The notes under the pieces were generated by a model that was not told the DNA's origin, did not search any database, and saw only the letters and a program-made list of their open reading frames with translations. This document shows, piece by piece, positions 1 to 8,660 of a stretch of DNA of 36,326 nucleotides; position 1 is the first letter of the stretch, and the number at the start of each line of letters is the position of its first letter. The position numbers and the translations under genes are program-made. The stretch comes from Candidatus Bathyarchaeota archaeon (GTDB lineage Archaea; Thermoproteota; Bathyarchaeia; Bathyarchaeales; UBA233), in the NCBI GenBank assembly GCA_025057795.1, contig JANXEP010000074.1, positions 1 through 36,326 on the forward strand, read 5' to 3'.

Positions 1-1
1 T

Positions 2-934
2 GGACAAACGGAAAACTGTGAAAGCGGGCCTGCGGGAGCCACAGCGACGGATGTTCAGGGCAAAATTGTTGAATATGCTTGGTGGATGAAAAAGCAGGGT
101 TACAGTGTTGAAACAATCGAGTCGAGGATGCGGAAACTTAAGCGTCTTGTAAACTTAGGAGCCAACTTGCTGAATCCGGAAGATGTGAAAGAAGCCATTT
201 CAAAACAGCCGTGGAAAACAAGCACAAAAGCAAACATTTCAAATATTTACGGAAGCTTTCTAGCCTTCGCGGGTTTAACATGGAAACCGCCAATCTATAA
301 AACCAGTTACGAAATCCCATTCATTCCAACAGAAGTCGAAATAGACCAGCTAATAGCGGCTTCAGGCAGAAAACTGGCAGCCCTGCTTCAACTAATCAAG
401 GAAACAGGGATCCGCATAGGAGAAGCCGTTAAAATACGTTGGATCGACTTTGACCCTGAACAACACACTATAAGAGTTCAAGCTGAGAAAAACAGTAAAC
501 CACGCATATTCCACATATCAACAAAACTCGTAAACATGCTGAACATGCTTCCCAAAAAGTCAGATAAAATTTTCCCAAACAACCCGAGAAGCCTAATAAC
601 ATGGTTCAGAACTGCAAGGAAACGTATAGCCCGCAAGCTTGGAAACCCACGGCTTATGGAAATCCATTTCCACACCATACGTCACTGGCGGGCTACAGTA
701 CTCTACCATCAAACAAAAGACATTTTACACGTAAAAGAATTTCTCGGCCACAAAAGTCTAGACTCGACGTTAATCTACATAAACATTGAAAACGCCATAT
801 TTGGAAGCGGAGACAACAACGAGTTCCACGTAAAAGTGGCAAGCAGCCCTGAAGAAATCAAAACCCTACTAGAGGCCGGCTTTGAATATGTACTGGAAAA
901 AGACGGCCTACTGTTCTTCAGAAAACGTAAATAG
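2..934 (+). CDS. Tyrosine recombinase / integrase (5' end outside window)
   Basis: Site-specific recombinase of the phage integrase/XerC-D family, which cuts and rejoins DNA through a covalent phosphotyrosine. The frame is open from base 2 and the residues before the first ATG (base 86), such as GKIVEYAWWMKKQGYS, look like the normal N-terminal SAM-like DNA-binding domain. The gene therefore probably begins upstream of the window. The catalytic set appears complete: Arg in ETGIRIGEA, Lys in the following beta-hairpin (AEKNSK), HTIRHWR, the LGHKS His, and the Tyr of LIYINIE. A C-terminal extension with HVKVASSPEEIK follows the nucleophile, a layout I associate with Bathyarchaeia/Thaumarchaeota integrases. 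No excisionase, other phage gene or att repeat is visible nearby, so it may be a chromosomal Xer-like enzyme or the edge of an integrated element. Family call is firm; role is not. Confidence 0.9.
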   Translation, partial: GQTENCESGPAGATATDVQGKIVEYAWWMKKQGYSVETIESRMRKLKRLVNLGANLLNPEDVKEAISKQPWKTSTKANISNIYGSFLAFAGLTWKPPIYKTSYEIPFIPTEVEIDQLIAASGRKLAALLQLIKETGIRIGEAVKIRWIDFDPEQHTIRVQAEKNSKPRIFHISTKLVNMLNMLPKKSDKIFPNNPRSLITWFRTARKRIARKLGNPRLMEIHFHTIRHWRATVLYHQTKDILHVKEFLGHKSLDSTLIYINIENAIFGSGDNNEFHVKVASSPEEIKTLLEAGFEYVLEKDGLLFFRKRK

Positions 935-973
935 ACAACAAAGCAACAGAAGGTTGAGGGTTGACCGAAAACT

Positions 974-2254
974 TTGAGGGTTATAGCTGACCTCCACATT
1001 CACGGCCGCTACAGCAGGGCTACAAGCCAAAGCATGCGCATCGAGGAGATTGAACGCTTCGCCAAAATTAAAGGCTTAAACCTTGTTGGCACAGGCGACT
1101 TCACCCACCCAAAATGGCTTAAAGAGATACAAGAAACCCTTACAGAGGAGCAGGACGTGGGGTTATATAAAACCAGCCCTGAATCCCCCGTATACTTCAT
1201 GATAACAACCGAGGTAAGCACCATATTCCCCTTCGAAAACGACGTTAAAAAAATCCACCATGTCATATTAACGCCAAGCATAGAGACAGCAGTTCAAATA
1301 AACGAGAGGCTAGCCAAATACGGCGACCTAACCGTCGACGGAAGACCAACCCTCAACATGACCGCCCCACAACTCGTCGAGGAAGTCATGGAAATTTCAA
1401 GGGAAAACATGGTTTTCCCAGCCCACGCCTGGACACCATGGTTCAGTATATTCGGGGCTTTCAGCGGCTTCAACACAGTAGAAGACTGTTACCAAGATAT
1501 GACCAAACACATCCACACTATTGAAACTGGGCTATCCTCGGACCCGCCCATGAACTGGCGGCTAAGCAAACTAGACAGTTTCGCCTTAGTGTCGAACAGC
1601 GACAGCCACAGCTTCTGGCCTTGGCGCATGGGAAGGGAAGCCAACGTCTTCGAACTTGAAAAACCAAGCTACTGGGAGATTTTAAACGCCATCCGCAATA
1701 AGGACAGAGAAAAATTCAAATTCACCGTGGAAACCGACCCGGCCTACGGAAAATACCACTGGACGGGACATAGAAACTGCAATGTTTCGCTTTCTCCAAA
1801 AGAGGCTGTAAAACTTGGAAACATCTGCCCAGTCTGCCGCAAAAAACTTACGAAGGGTGTTGAACAGCGGGTTGAGGAACTCGCCGACCGCCCTGAAGGC
1901 TTCAAGCCGGAAAACGCCATAGGATATATGCATCTGCTACCCCTCTCAGAAATCATAGCCACAGTCCTCGGCGCCGACTCCCCGTCAACCCAGCAAGTAT
2001 GGAACATTTACAACAAGCTAGTCGAAAAATTCGGAGACGAATACACAGTGCTAATCGACGCCCCAAAAGAGGCTCTTGTAGAACTTACAGAAAAAAGAAT
2101 AGCTGAAGCCATCATAAAAGTCAGAGAAGACAAAATAAAAGTTACACCGGGATATGACGGGATCTACGGCCGCCCCATAATCAACGAAGAAACCCCCAAA
2201 ACAAAAACCAAGCCTGAAAGAGTTCAACAGTTAAACCTCACAGACTTCATGTAA
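974..2254 (+). CDS. PHP-domain DNA repair nuclease, Endonuclease Q-like
   Basis: Matches the TIGR00375 PHP family that includes Pyrococcus EndoQ, which nicks 5' of deaminated bases (uracil, hypoxanthine) and abasic sites. The 426 residues are close to the EndoQ length as I recall it. PHP metal ligands are visible: DLHIH (D6, H8, H10), GTGDFTH (D42), AHAW (H151) and SNSDSH (D210, H212). A zinc-binding segment follows with H266, C269, C285 and C288 (CPVC). The extreme C-terminus, QLNLTDFM (419-426), fits a PCNA-interacting box (Q-x2-L-x2-F-hydrophobic), which would tether the enzyme to the sliding clamp. Start is TTG at 974 behind a GGTTGAGGG Shine-Dalgarno-like stretch; the protein then begins directly with the first PHP strand. 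It lies 39 nt after the integrase on the same strand. Family assignment is strong; EndoQ activity is inferred. Confidence 0.88.
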   Translation: MRVIADLHIHGRYSRATSQSMRIEEIERFAKIKGLNLVGTGDFTHPKWLKEIQETLTEEQDVGLYKTSPESPVYFMITTEVSTIFPFENDVKKIHHVILTPSIETAVQINERLAKYGDLTVDGRPTLNMTAPQLVEEVMEISRENMVFPAHAWTPWFSIFGAFSGFNTVEDCYQDMTKHIHTIETGLSSDPPMNWRLSKLDSFALVSNSDSHSFWPWRMGREANVFELEKPSYWEILNAIRNKDREKFKFTVETDPAYGKYHWTGHRNCNVSLSPKEAVKLGNICPVCRKKLTKGVEQRVEELADRPEGFKPENAIGYMHLLPLSEIIATVLGADSPSTQQVWNIYNKLVEKFGDEYTVLIDAPKEALVELTEKRIAEAIIKVREDKIKVTPGYDGIYGRPIINEETPKTKTKPERVQQLNLTDFM

Positions 2255-2278
2255 AAAGCATCGTTTATGTCTTATTAT

Positions 2279-2335
2279 ATGTTTAGGTATTGAAAGTATA
2301 TGCCTAAATTATGTTTAGGTGTTGAACAGATATGC
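2279..2335 (+). repeat. Two 25-bp direct repeats, probable operator of the 112-aa gene
   Basis: Two near-identical 25-mers, at 2279-2303 and 2311-2335, share ATGTTTAGGT, TTGAA and ATATGC and match at 21 of 25 positions. They repeat every 32 bp, about three helical turns. Between them a perfect inverted repeat, CCTAAA-TTATG-TTTAGG, spans 2303-2319. The second copy ends 5 bp before a TATA-like box. Position and symmetry suggest binding sites for a dimeric regulator on one DNA face. Confidence 0.5.
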
Positions 2336-2336
2336 G

Positions 2337-2350
2337 ACAAAATTTATTAA
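2337..2350 (+). promoter_or_regulatory. TATA-like promoter of the 112-aa gene
   Basis: AATTTATTA at 2341-2349, preceded by an A-rich BRE-like stretch, lies about 35 bp before the ATG at 2380. A start site some 25 bp downstream would leave a leader of only about 10 nt. The call rests on position and composition only. Confidence 0.4.
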
Positions 2351-2379
2351 GTAGCAAGTCGTGAGATACTTGAGCACCT

Positions 2380-2718
2380 ATGAACCCGATAACTGAAACA
2401 ACCCCGCAAACATGTAACGATATAGTTTCCAAAGTTATAGACAGGGTTCTAAGGCAGGTCTTTGGGGAGGAAGCCACTCGCATCATTTACCGATACTTAG
2501 AGGACAAATATTCTGTTAGATGTAATGAGATAGGCGAAAAAATTGAACTGTTTGCAAAGGGGCTTGAAGAATTTTTAAAGTCTGGCGCCTACATCATTGA
2601 ACAGAAAATCCTAGAAGACATTTACTCAAGCAATGAGGTGCTCCGCAAACTAGAGCGACAGCAGTTAAAAGAGCGCGATTTCGTCAGCCAAGTACGCCTA
2701 TTTATGCGCAAAACTTAA
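2380..2718 (+). CDS. Conserved archaeal hypothetical protein, 112 aa
   Basis: I recognise the core (residues about 12-85: IDRVLRQVFGEEATRIIYRYLE, then a stretch reading EKIELFAKGLEEFLKSGAYIIE) as a recurrent small archaeal protein without assigned function. The residues predict as almost entirely alpha-helical, with no transmembrane segment, signal peptide, cysteine cluster or HTH signature. The C-terminal 25 residues are charged (KLERQQLKERDF) and could form a coiled coil. It stands alone between endoQ and tldD, with its own promoter and the tandem repeats described upstream, so it looks separately regulated. ATG at 2380 is chosen because it leaves a short leader after the TATA box. It could be a small regulator or adaptor; no catalytic motif is visible. 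Confidence 0.7.
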   Translation: MNPITETTPQTCNDIVSKVIDRVLRQVFGEEATRIIYRYLEDKYSVRCNEIGEKIELFAKGLEEFLKSGAYIIEQKILEDIYSSNEVLRKLERQQLKERDFVSQVRLFMRKT

Positions 2719-2748
2719 AACTTTACCCTCCCATTTATCATTAAATCC

Positions 2749-2762
2749 GCGTTGAAGAACGC
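2749..2762 (+). terminator. Short hairpin after the 112-aa gene
   Basis: GCGTT-GAAG-AACGC forms a perfect 5-bp stem with a 4-nt loop about 30 bp after the stop codon and is followed by AT-rich sequence. It may help end transcription before the tldD promoter. The stem is short, so the call is weak. Confidence 0.25.
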
Positions 2763-2816
2763 AAATTCTTATTAGTTTCCATTAATAAATCCCAAAATCG
2801 TGAAGGGGACAGAAGG

Positions 2817-4202
2817 GTGAAGGATCTTTTAAAGAAAGTTGTTGATCTAGCCGTGCAGAGGTTCGGCGCGGAATACGTGGAAGCACGCGCTCAAGAACTG
2901 TTTAAAACCATGCTTACGCTTAAAGAGGATAAGGTTGAAGCTGTAAAAGAGGGCATTGAAAACGGCGTAGCCTTAAGGGTTCTGGTCGATGGGGCATGGG
3001 GGTTCGCCTCCGCTGGAACATTTAACCTTGAAACTTTAACAGGAGCCCTTTCTGACGCGTGTAAAATGGCTAAAGCTGCCAGCACACGGCTTAAAAACCC
3101 CATAAAACTTGTCGAATGTAAGGCTTTTGAAGATAAAGTGCTGGCGAAGCCCCGCAAAGACCCCTCGCAAATTTCCATGGAAGACAAGATAAAAACCACC
3201 TTAACAGTCGCCAACGCAATATTAAATTATGATAGGCGCCTGCGAAGCTGCACCATAGACTATCTCGACTTGGCTGGGAAAAGCTACTTCATGAGCAATG
3301 AGGGTGCCTACATAGAGCAGGATAAACTTTACGTGTGGTCAAGGATAACCGCCACGGCGAGGGAAGCAGACATCTTAACTTTTAGCCGCGAAGAAATAGG
3401 CTCAACAGCAGGCTACGAAGTTTTCGATGTTGAAACTCCCGAAACGGTTGGAGAAAAAGTCGCAAAAAGGGCTGTGGAGCAGTTGAAGGCAAAACCCCCA
3501 AAAGGCGGAAGGTTCAAGGCAGTTTTAGGGCCAAACGTGGTAGGCGTCTTCGTCCACGAGGCTTTCGGCCATTTAGCTGAAGCCGACTTAACATTGTCAG
3601 GCTCCGTGCTAATCGATAAGGTTGGCAAAAAAATAGCTTCAAACGTGGTTACCCTCTACGATGACGGAACAGTGGAAGGCGCCTTCGGCTCCTTCAAATA
3701 CGATGATGAGGGGATCCCAGCCCAGAAAACCCTCCTCGTAAAGGACGGCGTTGTCGTTGGGCTTATGCATAACCGCGAAACCGCCCAAAAGTTTAATGCA
3801 AAGCCAACTGGAAACGCGAGAGCCGAAGACTTCCGCTTTGAGCCCATAATCCGAATGCGCAACACCTTCATGGAGCCGAGGGACTACTCCTTCGAAGAAC
3901 TCCTTGAAGACGTAAAATTCGGATACTATTTTAAAAGCTTCAGAGGGGGCCAAGCAAACTTGGACGGCACCTTCCAAGTAGGCGTCCAAGAAGCCTACGA
4001 AATAGTTAAAGGCGAGGTTCGGGAGCAAGTGCGAAACGCCTCAATAAGCGGAAACACCCTTGAAACCCTCCTCAAAGTTGACGCTGTCGGAAAAGACTTT
4101 GAACTTTGGCCTGGAAGGTGTGGGAAAGGTCAAACAGCGTTTGTCTGCGACGGCGGACCCCACATAAGGGTTAAAGAGGTGGTTGTGGGTGGCAGCGCTT
4201 AA
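2817..4202 (+). CDS. tldD: TldD-like zinc metalloprotease subunit
   Basis: TldD is the catalytic partner of the TldD/TldE heterodimer, which degrades unfolded or modified peptides; in E. coli it processes microcin B17 and CcdA. The metal-binding motif HEAFGH (residues 247-252) is intact, and the conserved cysteine near the C-terminus (AFVCDGG, about C444) that supplies a further zinc ligand is present. Length, 461 aa, is normal. Start is GTG at 2817 just after GGGGACAGAAGG; a TATA-like ATTAATAAAT lies at 2781-2790. The stop overlaps the start of tldE, so the two are translated as a coupled pair. The natural substrate in archaea is unknown; general cytosolic peptide turnover is the usual guess. 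Confidence 0.93.
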   Translation: MKDLLKKVVDLAVQRFGAEYVEARAQELFKTMLTLKEDKVEAVKEGIENGVALRVLVDGAWGFASAGTFNLETLTGALSDACKMAKAASTRLKNPIKLVECKAFEDKVLAKPRKDPSQISMEDKIKTTLTVANAILNYDRRLRSCTIDYLDLAGKSYFMSNEGAYIEQDKLYVWSRITATAREADILTFSREEIGSTAGYEVFDVETPETVGEKVAKRAVEQLKAKPPKGGRFKAVLGPNVVGVFVHEAFGHLAEADLTLSGSVLIDKVGKKIASNVVTLYDDGTVEGAFGSFKYDDEGIPAQKTLLVKDGVVVGLMHNRETAQKFNAKPTGNARAEDFRFEPIIRMRNTFMEPRDYSFEELLEDVKFGYYFKSFRGGQANLDGTFQVGVQEAYEIVKGEVREQVRNASISGNTLETLLKVDAVGKDFELWPGRCGKGQTAFVCDGGPHIRVKEVVVGGSA

Positions 4203-5553
4203 AGAGGCGGAAGCCATAAGCCTAGCTGAATCCGCTGTAAATTTAGCCTTAAAACGAGGCGCCGACGAGGCGGAAGCCTTCGTTTACCAAGGCTTAACGA
4301 TGACCGTTGCCATTGAAAGGGGACAGATTGCAAAAAGCTCCCGCATCATTGATCAAGGGCTTGGCATAAGAGCCATAGTTGGCAAGGCTGTGGGTTTCGC
4401 ATACACAAACATGCTTAAAAGCAGCACAGCCATAGAGGAAACCGTCATAAAAGCTTTAAACTCTGCAAAGGCAAGCAGGCCGGATAAAGACTGGCATGGG
4501 TTACCCGCCAAAAAGTCTATTCCAAAAGTGGAAAAAACTTTTGACAGCCGCATAATGGAACTTTCCTCAGAAGATTTGGTGAAAATGGCTTCGTTAACGC
4601 TGGAAGCCGCCGAAAAAAGAGACCCGCGAGTTTTCCCCATTGAAGGCGGGGTTGGGACCTCATATCTGCTTAGGGCTGTTGCAAACTCAAACGGTGTTGT
4701 AGGCTTCGACCATGGAACCGTTATTGAATGTAGTTTGGCAACCATCGCTAGGGAAAAGGGCGCAGTCACCCCAGTATGCTTTGAATTTAACATTGAAAGA
4801 TGTTATGGTGTGGACCCCGAATGGGTAGGCGCCGAGGCTGCTAGGCTTGCAGCTTCAGCCCTAAAGACCAAGAAACTGGAAACAAAAAGCATGAAGGTTA
4901 TTTTTGCCCAATCTGCGCTACAAGACCTTCTTTATTACACTCTGGTGAACGCTGTTAAAGCGGACTATGTGCAGCGAAACCAGTCGGCCCTCCAGGGCAA
5001 AATGGGCGAAAGAGTCGCCTCGGAGAACGTCACAATTTATGATGACGGCTTACTCGAAGGCGGACTTCGCACATGGAAGTTTGACGGCGAGGGCGTCCCA
5101 CAACAGAAAACACCCATAATAGAGAAGGGTGTTCTACGCAGCTTCATTTACGACAACTACGCTGCCAGAAAAGAAGGCATAGAAAGTACTGGAAACGCGT
5201 CTAGAGCAGGCTACAGGTCCACACCAACCGTTGAGCCCACAAACTTCCGCTTCATCCCTGGGAAAAAATCCCCTCAAGAGCTCATCGGAGAAGTTGACGA
5301 TGGGCTTCTGGTTTATTCTTTGCAAGGAGCCCACAGCAGCAACCCAGCAAGCGGCGAATTCTCTGTCGTGGCTACCCCCGCATGGAAAATCAAGAACGGC
5401 GAAATCGCCCATGCTGTGAGGGGTGCCATGCTTGCTGGAAACGTCTTCGAACTGCTAAAAAACGTCTCCATGCTGGCTGATAATGAGAGGAAAATCGGGG
5501 CTCTTGTGGCGCCCTGGATTCTAGTGGAAAAGGTTAAAGTCATCGGAAAATAA
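4183..5553 (+). CDS. tldE: TldE/PmbA-like protease subunit
   Basis: Paralogue of TldD that forms the heterodimer but lacks the HExxxH zinc motif: the matching region here reads [17 protein letters not shown], without metal ligands. This fits a non-catalytic TldE/PmbA subunit. At 456 aa it is full length, and the conserved modulator-of-gyrase fold is recognisable in [17 protein letters not shown] and in [24 protein letters not shown]. It overlaps tldD by 20 nt, typical for this operon. The start is TTG at 4183 or GTG at 4189, two codons later; nothing visible decides between them. With tldD it should form a barrel-like chamber that admits only small or unfolded peptides. Confidence 0.92.
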   Translation: MWVAALKEAEAISLAESAVNLALKRGADEAEAFVYQGLTMTVAIERGQIAKSSRIIDQGLGIRAIVGKAVGFAYTNMLKSSTAIEETVIKALNSAKASRPDKDWHGLPAKKSIPKVEKTFDSRIMELSSEDLVKMASLTLEAAEKRDPRVFPIEGGVGTSYLLRAVANSNGVVGFDHGTVIECSLATIAREKGAVTPVCFEFNIERCYGVDPEWVGAEAARLAASALKTKKLETKSMKVIFAQSALQDLLYYTLVNAVKADYVQRNQSALQGKMGERVASENVTIYDDGLLEGGLRTWKFDGEGVPQQKTPIIEKGVLRSFIYDNYAARKEGIESTGNASRAGYRSTPTVEPTNFRFIPGKKSPQELIGEVDDGLLVYSLQGAHSSNPASGEFSVVATPAWKIKNGEIAHAVRGAMLAGNVFELLKNVSMLADNERKIGALVAPWILVEKVKVIGK

Positions 5554-5583
5554 ATAACAAGCCTTAACAATAAACCCATAAAA

Positions 5584-6528
5584 GTGGCGAAATTGAAAGC
5601 AAAAATCTGGAAGCAACTGCTGAAGTTTAACACTCCGCGAAGAATAGTTCAACTTCTCTCGTTCCTCTTCTTAAGCGCTACAATCCTCAACGTGGGTTAT
5701 TGGCCAATTTTGCTGCCAGTTCTTTGGACATGGGGACTTGAACGGAAGACCGCTGGCGACGCCTTTACAGCTTTACAATTAATGCTTAGCGGCTGGTCAG
5801 GCGCGGTTGTTTTCCCTTGGCTTGCAGTTGCCTCCTTCCTTGTGGTTGGCGTTTTAATCGGCAAGTCTCCTTGCGGCTGGGTTTGCCCTTTCGGCTTCAT
5901 ACAGGACTTGCTAAACTTTGTCAAGGTCAGGAAAAAGGAGGTCTCGCCCAAAACCCATGAAAGCTTAACCTACATGAAGTATCTTGTTCTCGGCGTTGTT
6001 TTGTTGATAAGCGTAACTTTTTCAGTATCCAAAGTCCTTGGGACTCACAAAAGTTACGAGAGCGCATTCGGCATTTTTGCCTATGCACCCTTCACCTCCC
6101 TAAGCCCGGCTGAAACACTTTTTGCAATAATTCCAAAGGCAGCACAAGGGTTTATTGCAACCGTTATGGAAAAGTCTGCTTCTGAAGCTTTGCTTGGAAT
6201 CCTAACTTTACCAGTTCTGTTCTGGGTTCAAATTTTCATTTTAGCCCTGGTTATTGTTTTAGCGGTTTACATTCCAAGAGGATGGTGCAGATACCTATGT
6301 CCCCATGGGGCGATTATGGCTATTCTAAACAAGTTTAGTTTTCTAGGCTTGCGAAGGGACCCCGTGAAATGCGTTAAAGGCGAATGCCGAGCGTGCGTTA
6401 AAGCATGTCCCATGCAAGTCCGCATATTGGATCTTCCATGGGAAAAGTTCAGCCATCAAGAGTGTATTTACTGCCTTAAATGTGTGGATGCTTGCCCGAA
6501 CAAAGCGATTAGGCTTGCATACCCATAA
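5584..6528 (+). CDS. NapH/MauN-like membrane iron-sulfur protein
   Basis: Polytopic membrane protein with ferredoxin domains, of the 4Fe-4S binding-domain group that includes NapH and NosR-like proteins. Hydrophobic segments lie near residues 22-48, 75-95, 128-150 and 203-232. Two CxxxCP motifs typical of this family are present, CGWVCP (C97, C101) and CRYLCP, each just after a membrane segment. The C-terminus holds two cluster-binding sites: C-x4-C-x2-C-x3-CP (CVKGECRACVKACP, slightly unusual spacing) and a standard C-x2-C-x2-C-x3-CP (CIYCLKCVDACP). It probably passes electrons between the quinone or membrane level and a soluble or exported partner. No terminal reductase is adjacent, so the partner is unknown. 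Start is GTG at 5584, 30 nt after tldE; the next gene converges with only 2 nt between stops. Confidence 0.85.
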   Translation: MAKLKAKIWKQLLKFNTPRRIVQLLSFLFLSATILNVGYWPILLPVLWTWGLERKTAGDAFTALQLMLSGWSGAVVFPWLAVASFLVVGVLIGKSPCGWVCPFGFIQDLLNFVKVRKKEVSPKTHESLTYMKYLVLGVVLLISVTFSVSKVLGTHKSYESAFGIFAYAPFTSLSPAETLFAIIPKAAQGFIATVMEKSASEALLGILTLPVLFWVQIFILALVIVLAVYIPRGWCRYLCPHGAIMAILNKFSFLGLRRDPVKCVKGECRACVKACPMQVRILDLPWEKFSHQECIYCLKCVDACPNKAIRLAYP

Positions 6529-6530
6529 TT

Positions 6531-7766
6531 TTAGGTCCAAAAAGTCTTTGAATACTCGCCCAAAACACTTTTGTAAACGTTTTTCGTCTGCTGGCTTATT
6601 TTTCCCCAGTTAAAGACGCTCTTAACCTTTTTGTAGGCATTTTCCCTAAGCATGTCCGCGTATCCTTCGTCAAGCAACACCCTTGTAACCCCCCATGCAA
6701 GAGATTGAATGTTATCTGGGTAAACTTTAACGCCCGTCACATCATGCTCGACAATTTCAGATAAGCCTCCGGTGTCGGAAACCACAACCGGGCTTTTTGC
6801 AGCCATAGCCTCAAGTGCAACTATCCCGAAGGGTTCAAAAAGGGAGGGAACAACCGAGACGTCTGCACACTTCTGAAGTTTTCTCAAAGTTTCATCGTCT
6901 AAAAATCCTGTAAACAAAAATTTGTGGGCTAAGCCCATGTTTTTGACAAGGGCGAAGAGCGGCTCTTTCATGTAGCCGTTTCCAACTACGACGAATTTTG
7001 CGTTAACTTTCTCCAAAATTTTAGGGGCGGCGTTTATAAGCACGTGAACTCCTTTTTCATGGACAAGCCTCCCGACGAAAAGCACGATTTTTTCCTCAGG
7101 CAAAGCAAACCTCCTTCTGAAATTGCTCAAATCAACGTTTGCATATTTATCGTAGTCGTTAACGTCCACGCCGTTTGGAATCATGACCAGCTTATCCTCT
7201 GGAAGCCCGAAAGCCCACTTGACATGAGAAATCATGTAATTGCTGCAGCAGATAACCCTCCAAGCTTCATATGTAAGCCAAGCCTCCGTTTCATGAATCA
7301 TTCTCTCATAATCAGAGTGAAGGCCGTTTCGCCGCCCGATCTCAGTTGAATGAATTGTGGCGATGAGTGGTCTTCTAAAAACATGTTTCAAGCCTATCCC
7401 TGCGGCTGCCACAAGCCAGTCGTGCGCATGGAAAATGTCCACTCCGCCTAAACTGTTGACAATGGCAGCTGCCTCCTTCTGCATATTCATATTCATCAAG
7501 TAAACCCAACTTGCAAAGTCTGGAGAAGGATTTCTATAAGAGTCTATCCTGTAAACCTCAACACCGTCTATGCTTTCATGTTGGGGTGCGCCTGGAAAAT
7601 CGCATGTTACCACGTGGACTTTCACATTTTCCTTTGAGAGGCTTTTTGACAAATAATGGATGTGTGGGGATATTCCTCCAATAATCCTCGGCGGAAACTC
7701 CCACGTGAGCATCATAACGCTAATTTCAGGAGGCACTTGATCTTCGCTCTCCACATAAGCTTTCAT
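6531..7766 (-). CDS. GT4-family glycosyltransferase, glycogen-synthase-like
   Basis: Retaining GT-B glycosyltransferase (group 1). The N-terminal domain opens with MMLTWEFPPRIIGGIS, where GGI is the donor-phosphate loop typical of glycogen/starch synthases. The C-terminal domain has VGRLVHEKG (231-239) and the E-x7-E motif in LFEPFGIVALEAM (E311, E319), which holds the nucleotide sugar. The closing helix WGKISQQTKNVYKSVL crosses back to the N-domain as expected. Length 411 aa, complete. The ATG at 7766 overlaps the upstream one-domain GT by 41 nt in another frame, which implies coupled translation. Genome context with a GH57 amylase and a second GT favours a role in alpha-glucan synthesis, but sucrose-phosphate, trehalose or glycolipid transferases share the fold. 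Confidence 0.87.
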   Translation of the reverse strand: MKAYVESEDQVPPEISVMMLTWEFPPRIIGGISPHIHYLSKSLSKENVKVHVVTCDFPGAPQHESIDGVEVYRIDSYRNPSPDFASWVYLMNMNMQKEAAAIVNSLGGVDIFHAHDWLVAAAGIGLKHVFRRPLIATIHSTEIGRRNGLHSDYERMIHETEAWLTYEAWRVICCSNYMISHVKWAFGLPEDKLVMIPNGVDVNDYDKYANVDLSNFRRRFALPEEKIVLFVGRLVHEKGVHVLINAAPKILEKVNAKFVVVGNGYMKEPLFALVKNMGLAHKFLFTGFLDDETLRKLQKCADVSVVPSLFEPFGIVALEAMAAKSPVVVSDTGGLSEIVEHDVTGVKVYPDNIQSLAWGVTRVLLDEGYADMLRENAYKKVKSVFNWGKISQQTKNVYKSVLGEYSKTFWT

Positions 7767-8355
7767 ACGTTTCCAAAACCGTTTTAAGCCAGCCCTCCGA
7801 TTTTGGCGTTACCACCCTAACTTTTTCCATTGGAACCTTGTATATTCTAACTGCTTCATTTGCCATCCATTCAGACTTAACTATCACTTTTTGAGCCTCA
7901 TACGTGCCTAGCCATTCAATACTTTTAATCGCCATGTTAAACGGCGTGTCCGCTCCATGGGAACGGTGGTTTTCCAAACTTTCAATTGAATAGATGAAGG
8001 GAATTTTAAGGGCTTTTTTCAGCATGACGGCCGCTGGGATGAAATGCCAATCATGCACATCGATTAAATTAACATGCTTATTCGCCTTATAATAGACGTT
8101 GGCAGCCACCCTTTCAATCTCCTGATTTAATGTGAGGACCCACGTAAGCACACTTATGTGGGTTTTAACGGGATTTGTCACCCTGTGGATCTTGATCTCA
8201 TCTTCTTCAAAATCTCCAGTCAAGTAATCATGGTATGTAACCACATGGGTTTCCACGCCATGTTTTGCGAGCTGCAGCGCCAATCCTTTCACGTAATCTG
8301 CAAGTTTTCCAACAACTCTTGGCGGGAATTCCCAAGAAAAAAGTATGACACGCAT
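7726..8355 (-). CDS. Glycosyltransferase N-terminal (acceptor) domain only, 209 aa
   Basis: Only the first Rossmann domain of a glycogen-synthase-like GT-B enzyme is present. It starts with ILFSWEFPPRVVGKLADYV and continues through VDVHDWHFIPAAVML-like text to the linker. It resembles the N-domains of both neighbouring GTs. Where those read IPNGVD and enter the donor-binding domain, this protein reads VTPKSEGWLKTVLETYESL and stops. That last piece looks like the C-terminal crossing helix of a GT-B enzyme (W-x-K...ET..YESL), as if the donor domain had been deleted internally. The donor loop GGL/GGI is GK here, so catalysis on its own is unlikely. ATG at 8355, 13 nt after the winged-helix gene; the 3' end overlaps the next GT. 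Likely a regulatory or accessory subunit, or a decaying duplicate. Confidence 0.75.
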   Translation of the reverse strand: MRVILFSWEFPPRVVGKLADYVKGLALQLAKHGVETHVVTYHDYLTGDFEEDEIKIHRVTNPVKTHISVLTWVLTLNQEIERVAANVYYKANKHVNLIDVHDWHFIPAAVMLKKALKIPFIYSIESLENHRSHGADTPFNMAIKSIEWLGTYEAQKVIVKSEWMANEAVRIYKVPMEKVRVVTPKSEGWLKTVLETYESLCGERRSSAS

Positions 8356-8368
8356 TTGCTACCGCCGA

Positions 8369-8629
8369 TTAAGTGAAAAGGGCGCAGACTTTTATGATTC
8401 CTCTTCCCGTTAGGTAGTACCATTTCCTGCCGTTTGCATCTGCAAAGCTTTCAACATAACCCTCGCAGCCGAACGCGTCTAAAATCCTTTCAACCTCTGC
8501 CTTCTCCAAGCGCATAAACTGGGCGAGTTCCTCGCTTTTCCTAGCCAGGTCTGGAGCTGTGGCGCACAAGTTGTGCAGAGCTTGCAAAACCTTCTCGGAA
8601 ATTGGAAGCTCTTCCCTCAACTTTCCCAC
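8369..8629 (-). CDS. Small winged-helix-like protein within the glucan cluster
   Basis: An 86-aa protein with the pattern of a winged helix: helices around ISEKVLQALHNLC and LARKSEELAQFMRL, a recognition-like helix at KAEVERILDAFGCEGYV, and a beta-wing at DANGRKWYYLTGRG. The phrase SEELAQFMRLEKAEVERILD matches the usual arrangement in small archaeal MarR/ArsR-like domains. It sits between the GH57 amylase and the one-domain GT on the same strand with short gaps, so it is probably co-transcribed and may tune the pathway. The start is GTG at 8629; TTG at 8620 has better spacing from AGGTGGG and is possible. No ligand-binding domain or cysteine pair is visible. DNA binding is inferred from pattern only. 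Confidence 0.65.
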   Translation of the reverse strand: MGKLREELPISEKVLQALHNLCATAPDLARKSEELAQFMRLEKAEVERILDAFGCEGYVESFADANGRKWYYLTGRGIIKVCALFT

Positions 8630-8660
8630 CTAAACTTATCTATTTTAGGGCTGTTATGCC

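Noticed and set aside
2279..2335. Start of a CRISPR array
   Set aside because: Only two imperfect copies with a 7-bp gap between them, not a spacer of usual length, and no cas genes. An operator fits better.
4353..4793. 146-aa open frame antisense to tldE
   Set aside because: It mirrors codon structure of a well-conserved gene, resembles no family, and has no ribosome binding site. Similar long antisense frames over tldD, pgk and the flavoprotein were dropped for the same reason.
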